From assembly GCA_002938045.1 (NCBI GenBank), contig PTLJ01000072.1, forward strand, positions 1 to 7,409: DNA of 7,409 nucleotides, written 5' to 3'. This document shows, in pieces, positions 4,667 to 7,409 of the stretch. Both the position numbers and the translations under genes were made by a program. This stretch comes from Alphaproteobacteria bacterium MarineAlpha3_Bin4 (GTDB lineage Bacteria > Pseudomonadota > Alphaproteobacteria > Rhodospirillales > Casp-alpha2). The notes under the pieces were generated by a model. That model saw only the letters and a program-made list of their open reading frames with translations, ran no database searches and was not told where the DNA came from. Within the stretch, counting starts at the first letter, position 1. The number at the start of each line of letters is the position of its first letter.

Positions 4667-6652
4667 ATGTCAAAGATGTTCCCTCATATCGCCGAGCCCT
4701 TGCAACTCCGTCATAAGACGTTGAGAAACCGCATCAACTTCGGGGCCCACACGGCCAACATGTCGGAAGGCGGCCTGCCGGGCGAACGACACCTTGGTTA
4801 TTATAAGGAGCGCGCACTAGGCGGTGCGGCGATGATCGTCGTCGAGCCGGTGCCGGTGCACGCCACCGGGGTCCTGACCCGCGGCAACTTCCGCCATGGC
4901 GACGACGCCATCATCCCACATTTCCGAAAAATAACTGAGGCCTGCCATGAGTTGGGATCCGTGATGATCCACCAGCTTTACCACGTCGGCCAACACGGCG
5001 ACGCCGACAACTCCTTCGCGCCCAGCTGGTCGCCGTCTGGCCTGCCGTCGTACCACGATTCCGACGGCAGCCACGCCATGACCGAGGCCGAGATAGTGGA
5101 GCTGATTGAAGGCTTCGTCCAGGCCGCGCACCGCGCCCACCAGGCGGGCTTCGACGGGATCGAGCTATTCGCTGCTTATCACGCCGTCATTGATGCGTTC
5201 TGGACACCGTGGTCGAACCAGCGCGATGACAAGTGGGGCGGCAGTTTTGACAACCGCATGCGGTTCTCGACTGAGATCACCGAACGTATCCGTAAGGTTT
5301 GCGGCAACGACTTCATTATCGGCATGGCCGTCAGCATGGACGAAGACATCGATGTCGCGTTGAACATGGAATCCTTGCAGGAGATCGTCGCCTACCACGA
5401 TCGGGACGGACTGATCGACTATGTCACCTGCGGCACCGGCAGCTACTTCGATTTCTACAAGTTGATGCCGACTGTATTCTACGAGGACAAGCTCGGCGTC
5501 GGCTATGCCGAATCACTAAAGCGCGTCGTCACGCACGCCCGCGTGCAGGCCGAGAGCCAAATTCGTACGGCCGAGAACGCCAACACAGTAATTGGCCAGG
5601 GCCAGGCCGACATGGTCAGCATCGTGCGCGGTCAGATTGCCGATGCGCATCTGGTCAACAAGGCCTTGGAAGACCGTCCTGAAGACATACGCGGCTGCAT
5701 TTCGTGCAACCAAATGTGCTGGGGCCGGCGCTACCGGGATTATTGGATCTCTTGCTTGATCAACCCGTCCGCTGGGCGAGAGTTCGAATGGGGTGGCGAC
5801 CGCTTCACGCTGGCCAAAAAATCCAGACGCATCCTGGTTGTCGGCGGCGGACCGGCCGGGCTGGAGGCGGCGCGGGTTTCAGCCGAGCGCGGCCACAATG
5901 TTACCTTGGCTGAGGCCGGCACGGCGCTTGGCGGCCAGTTCCGCCTCGCCGGCCTGCAGCCGCGACGGGGCCAGATTACGGACCTGATCCGGTGGTACGA
6001 GGGGCAGTTCGAAAAAGTGCAGGTGAGCGTGCGCCTCAATACCTTCATGGAGGCTGCGGACGTACGCGAATTCGGTGCTGATGCAGTCGTCTTGGCGACT
6101 GGCTCGCTGCCGCGCGAAACCGGCTTCCAGCGTGCATTGCCGCACCTCGACCCGGTCCCGGGCATCGACAGGCTCAACGTTTTTTCAGTCGAGGACGTGA
6201 TGAGCCGCAACGCTCGACCCGGTAAGCGGGTAATCGTGCTCGACGATATCGGCCACTGGCACGGCGGCGGTACCGCTTGGCACCTGGCTGAGGCGGGCCA
6301 TGAGGTAATCATCGTTACCAGTTGGCCAGTGGTCGGCTTTGAGTTGATTCGCACTACTGCCGACTGGCCGCTCCGGCGGCGTTTGAAGCAACTCGGCGCG
6401 ATATGGTTGACTGAGGCGGCGGTCACCGAATGGCACGGCGATGCGGCGACGGTGCTCGATCTCGCCGTCGGCTCCGAGACCCGCGTCGAGGCCGACGCTC
6501 TGGTCCTGGCGACGACCAACGCGTCCACGAACTGGCTAGCCTATGAACTAGCCGGGGACAGCTTCGAGATCCACACCATCGGCGACGCCGTCGCACCACG
6601 CCACGCCAATATGGCGTTTTACGAAGGCCGCAAAATCGGCCAGGCGTTGTAG
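4667..6652 (+). CDS. Second TMADH/2,4-dienoyl-CoA-reductase-like flavin and Fe-S oxidoreductase, substrate unknown
   Basis: A 661-residue paralogue of the preceding gene with the same order of domains: an FMN barrel (residues about 1-365; TLRNRI, FWTP at 178-181, KWGGSFDNR at 189-197) and a FAD/NAD-binding part (G393-x-G395-xx-G398; second nucleotide fold from about 519; GDAV near the end). The cluster motif is complete: C344, C347, C351 and C363 (CISCNQMC, then Cys after 11 residues). This is the spacing I recall for 2,4-dienoyl-CoA reductase FadH, unlike its neighbour. Thr replaces the flavin-linking Cys30 of trimethylamine dehydrogenase. Phe168 and Tyr171 occupy the usual catalytic positions (His/Asn in Old Yellow Enzyme, Tyr/His in trimethylamine dehydrogenase). 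It is therefore a dehydrogenase or reductase of altered specificity. Its operon position suggests another methylated amine step, for example after the neighbouring enzyme, but a reductase for an unsaturated compound is also possible. Confidence 0.8.
   Translation: MSKMFPHIAEPLQLRHKTLRNRINFGAHTANMSEGGLPGERHLGYYKERALGGAAMIVVEPVPVHATGVLTRGNFRHGDDAIIPHFRKITEACHELGSVMIHQLYHVGQHGDADNSFAPSWSPSGLPSYHDSDGSHAMTEAEIVELIEGFVQAAHRAHQAGFDGIELFAAYHAVIDAFWTPWSNQRDDKWGGSFDNRMRFSTEITERIRKVCGNDFIIGMAVSMDEDIDVALNMESLQEIVAYHDRDGLIDYVTCGTGSYFDFYKLMPTVFYEDKLGVGYAESLKRVVTHARVQAESQIRTAENANTVIGQGQADMVSIVRGQIADAHLVNKALEDRPEDIRGCISCNQMCWGRRYRDYWISCLINPSAGREFEWGGDRFTLAKKSRRILVVGGGPAGLEAARVSAERGHNVTLAEAGTALGGQFRLAGLQPRRGQITDLIRWYEGQFEKVQVSVRLNTFMEAADVREFGADAVVLATGSLPRETGFQRALPHLDPVPGIDRLNVFSVEDVMSRNARPGKRVIVLDDIGHWHGGGTAWHLAEAGHEVIIVTSWPVVGFELIRTTADWPLRRRLKQLGAIWLTEAAVTEWHGDAATVLDLAVGSETRVEADALVLATTNASTNWLAYELAGDSFEIHTIGDAVAPRHANMAFYEGRKIGQAL
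6626..6641 (+). repeat. Weak hairpin at the end of the second flavoprotein gene
   Basis: GGCCG and CGGCC are separated by six bases, inside the last codons of the gene. There is no T-run on either strand, so it is at best part of a Rho-dependent or attenuating end. No intrinsic terminator is visible between the two convergent genes. Confidence 0.2.
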
Positions 6653-6654
6653 CC

Positions 6655-7409
6655 TTAGGAAAGCGGCGGGGTGGCTTTGATTTGCTTGCCTAAAACGTGC
6701 TCGCGGTAGGCGATGAAGGCAGTCGCGCTGAAGATCATAGTGCCGCCAAGCCAGACAAAGAGGCCAGGCACCTCGCCAAAGGCGAGATAGCCGATGATAG
6801 CGACCCAGATTAGCTTGGTAAAATCGACCGGCATGACGACGTGGGTGTCGGCGGAGCGGAGTGACTCGGTCATTGCCAATTGACCGCCGCCGCCGAGTAC
6901 GCCAATGCCGACCAACCACAACAACTGCTCGCCGCTCGGCCACTGCCAGACGAACAACGCCGGCACCAGCGACAGCGGCGTCATGAACAAGGACATGTAG
7001 GTGGTGATTGTAACACTCGATTCGGTACGACCGATACTCTTGATAATGACCAGACACGCTCCCCAGATCATCGCAGAGAAGATGACTAGCAGCTGACCAG
7101 TGCTAATTGCCTCAAAGCCCGGACGGAGAACGACTAGGGTGCCCAGGAACCCGATCAGGATCGCTGCCCAGCGGCGAATGCCGACGGCTTCGCGAAAGAA
7201 GAACATAGCTAACAACGTCGCGTAGATCGGCGCGGTAAAGGCGAGCGCCGTGACCTGGGCTGTCGGCGTGATGCTGAGTGCTGTGAAGAAGGCAAGCATG
7301 GAGATGGTATTGAGGAGTCCGCGAACGCCCAACAATCCGAGACGATGGGTCTTGAGCGGCGCCATCCCGTGCTTGATGAACCAAGGAATCACCGCGATAA
7401 GACCAAACA
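6655..7409 (-). CDS. DMT/EamA-family membrane transporter (N-terminus cut by the window edge)
   Basis: An inner-membrane carrier of the drug/metabolite transporter superfamily. About 251 residues are visible. The reading frame is open to the window edge, and the GTG at 7390-7392 falls within it (FGLIAVIPWFIKHG), so the true start lies beyond the edge. Eight hydrophobic segments can be seen, starting at about LGLLGVRGLL and ending at IFSATAFIAY, with two EamA-type halves; the second half begins near LLVIFSAMIWGACLVIIKSIG. Complete members have about 300 residues and ten segments, so roughly the first 50 residues, with the first segment and part of the second, are missing. The short polar tail (YREHVLGKQIK) is normal. 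It is convergent with the operon, with a 2-base gap. The substrate cannot be told from sequence, and a link to choline metabolism is only a possibility. Confidence 0.88.
   Translation of the reverse strand, partial: FGLIAVIPWFIKHGMAPLKTHRLGLLGVRGLLNTISMLAFFTALSITPTAQVTALAFTAPIYATLLAMFFFREAVGIRRWAAILIGFLGTLVVLRPGFEAISTGQLLVIFSAMIWGACLVIIKSIGRTESSVTITTYMSLFMTPLSLVPALFVWQWPSGEQLLWLVGIGVLGGGGQLAMTESLRSADTHVVMPVDFTKLIWVAIIGYLAFGEVPGLFVWLGGTMIFSATAFIAYREHVLGKQIKATPPLS

Noticed and set aside
5740..6528. A 262-codon open frame on the minus strand inside the second flavoprotein gene
   Set aside because: It is antisense to a clear gene with full-length family motifs. Long antisense frames are expected in GC-rich coding DNA, and its translation is rich in Ser, Arg, Ala and Pro with no recognisable domain.
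7390..7392. GTG as the real start of the transporter
   Set aside because: The frame stays open to the window edge and the protein would lack its first membrane segment and most of its second, so this is an internal valine of a gene cut by the boundary.

Overview
The window is a GC-rich chromosomal segment that looks alphaproteobacterial. This is inferred from the BetI and BetA proteins, the strong G/C preference at third codon positions and the GTG start; there is no rRNA or other phylogenetic marker. It holds five protein genes and no tRNA, rRNA, CRISPR array or mobile element. Nearly all of it is coding. The only AT-rich stretch is the first 93 bases (about 32% GC), which look like the promoter region of the operon.

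Layout: four genes run on the plus strand as a probable operon. They are a choline-responsive TetR-type repressor (betI, 94-735), a choline dehydrogenase (betA, 723-2417, GTG start overlapping betI by 13 bases), and two related flavin/iron-sulfur dehydrogenases of the trimethylamine dehydrogenase / dimethylglycine dehydrogenase (DgcA) / 2,4-dienoyl-CoA reductase type (2500-4545 and 4667-6652). A possible 44-codon small ORF fills the gap between the two flavoproteins. A DMT/EamA-family membrane transporter (6655-7409, minus strand, cut by the window edge) converges on the operon with only 2 bases between the stop codons.

How the genes may work together (inference): BetI would sense choline and control the operon. 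BetA would oxidise choline to betaine aldehyde and perhaps on to glycine betaine. The two flavoproteins resemble enzymes that oxidatively N-demethylate methylated amines such as dimethylglycine or N-methylproline, so the cluster may be for catabolism of choline or betaine rather than only for osmoprotection. The usual betB (betaine aldehyde dehydrogenase) is absent from the window, as is any enzyme that removes the first methyl group of glycine betaine.

The points most worth a second look are an Ala in place of one of the four cluster cysteines in the first flavoprotein, the unusual active-site residues of both flavoproteins, the small ORF, and the palindromes in both intercistronic gaps.
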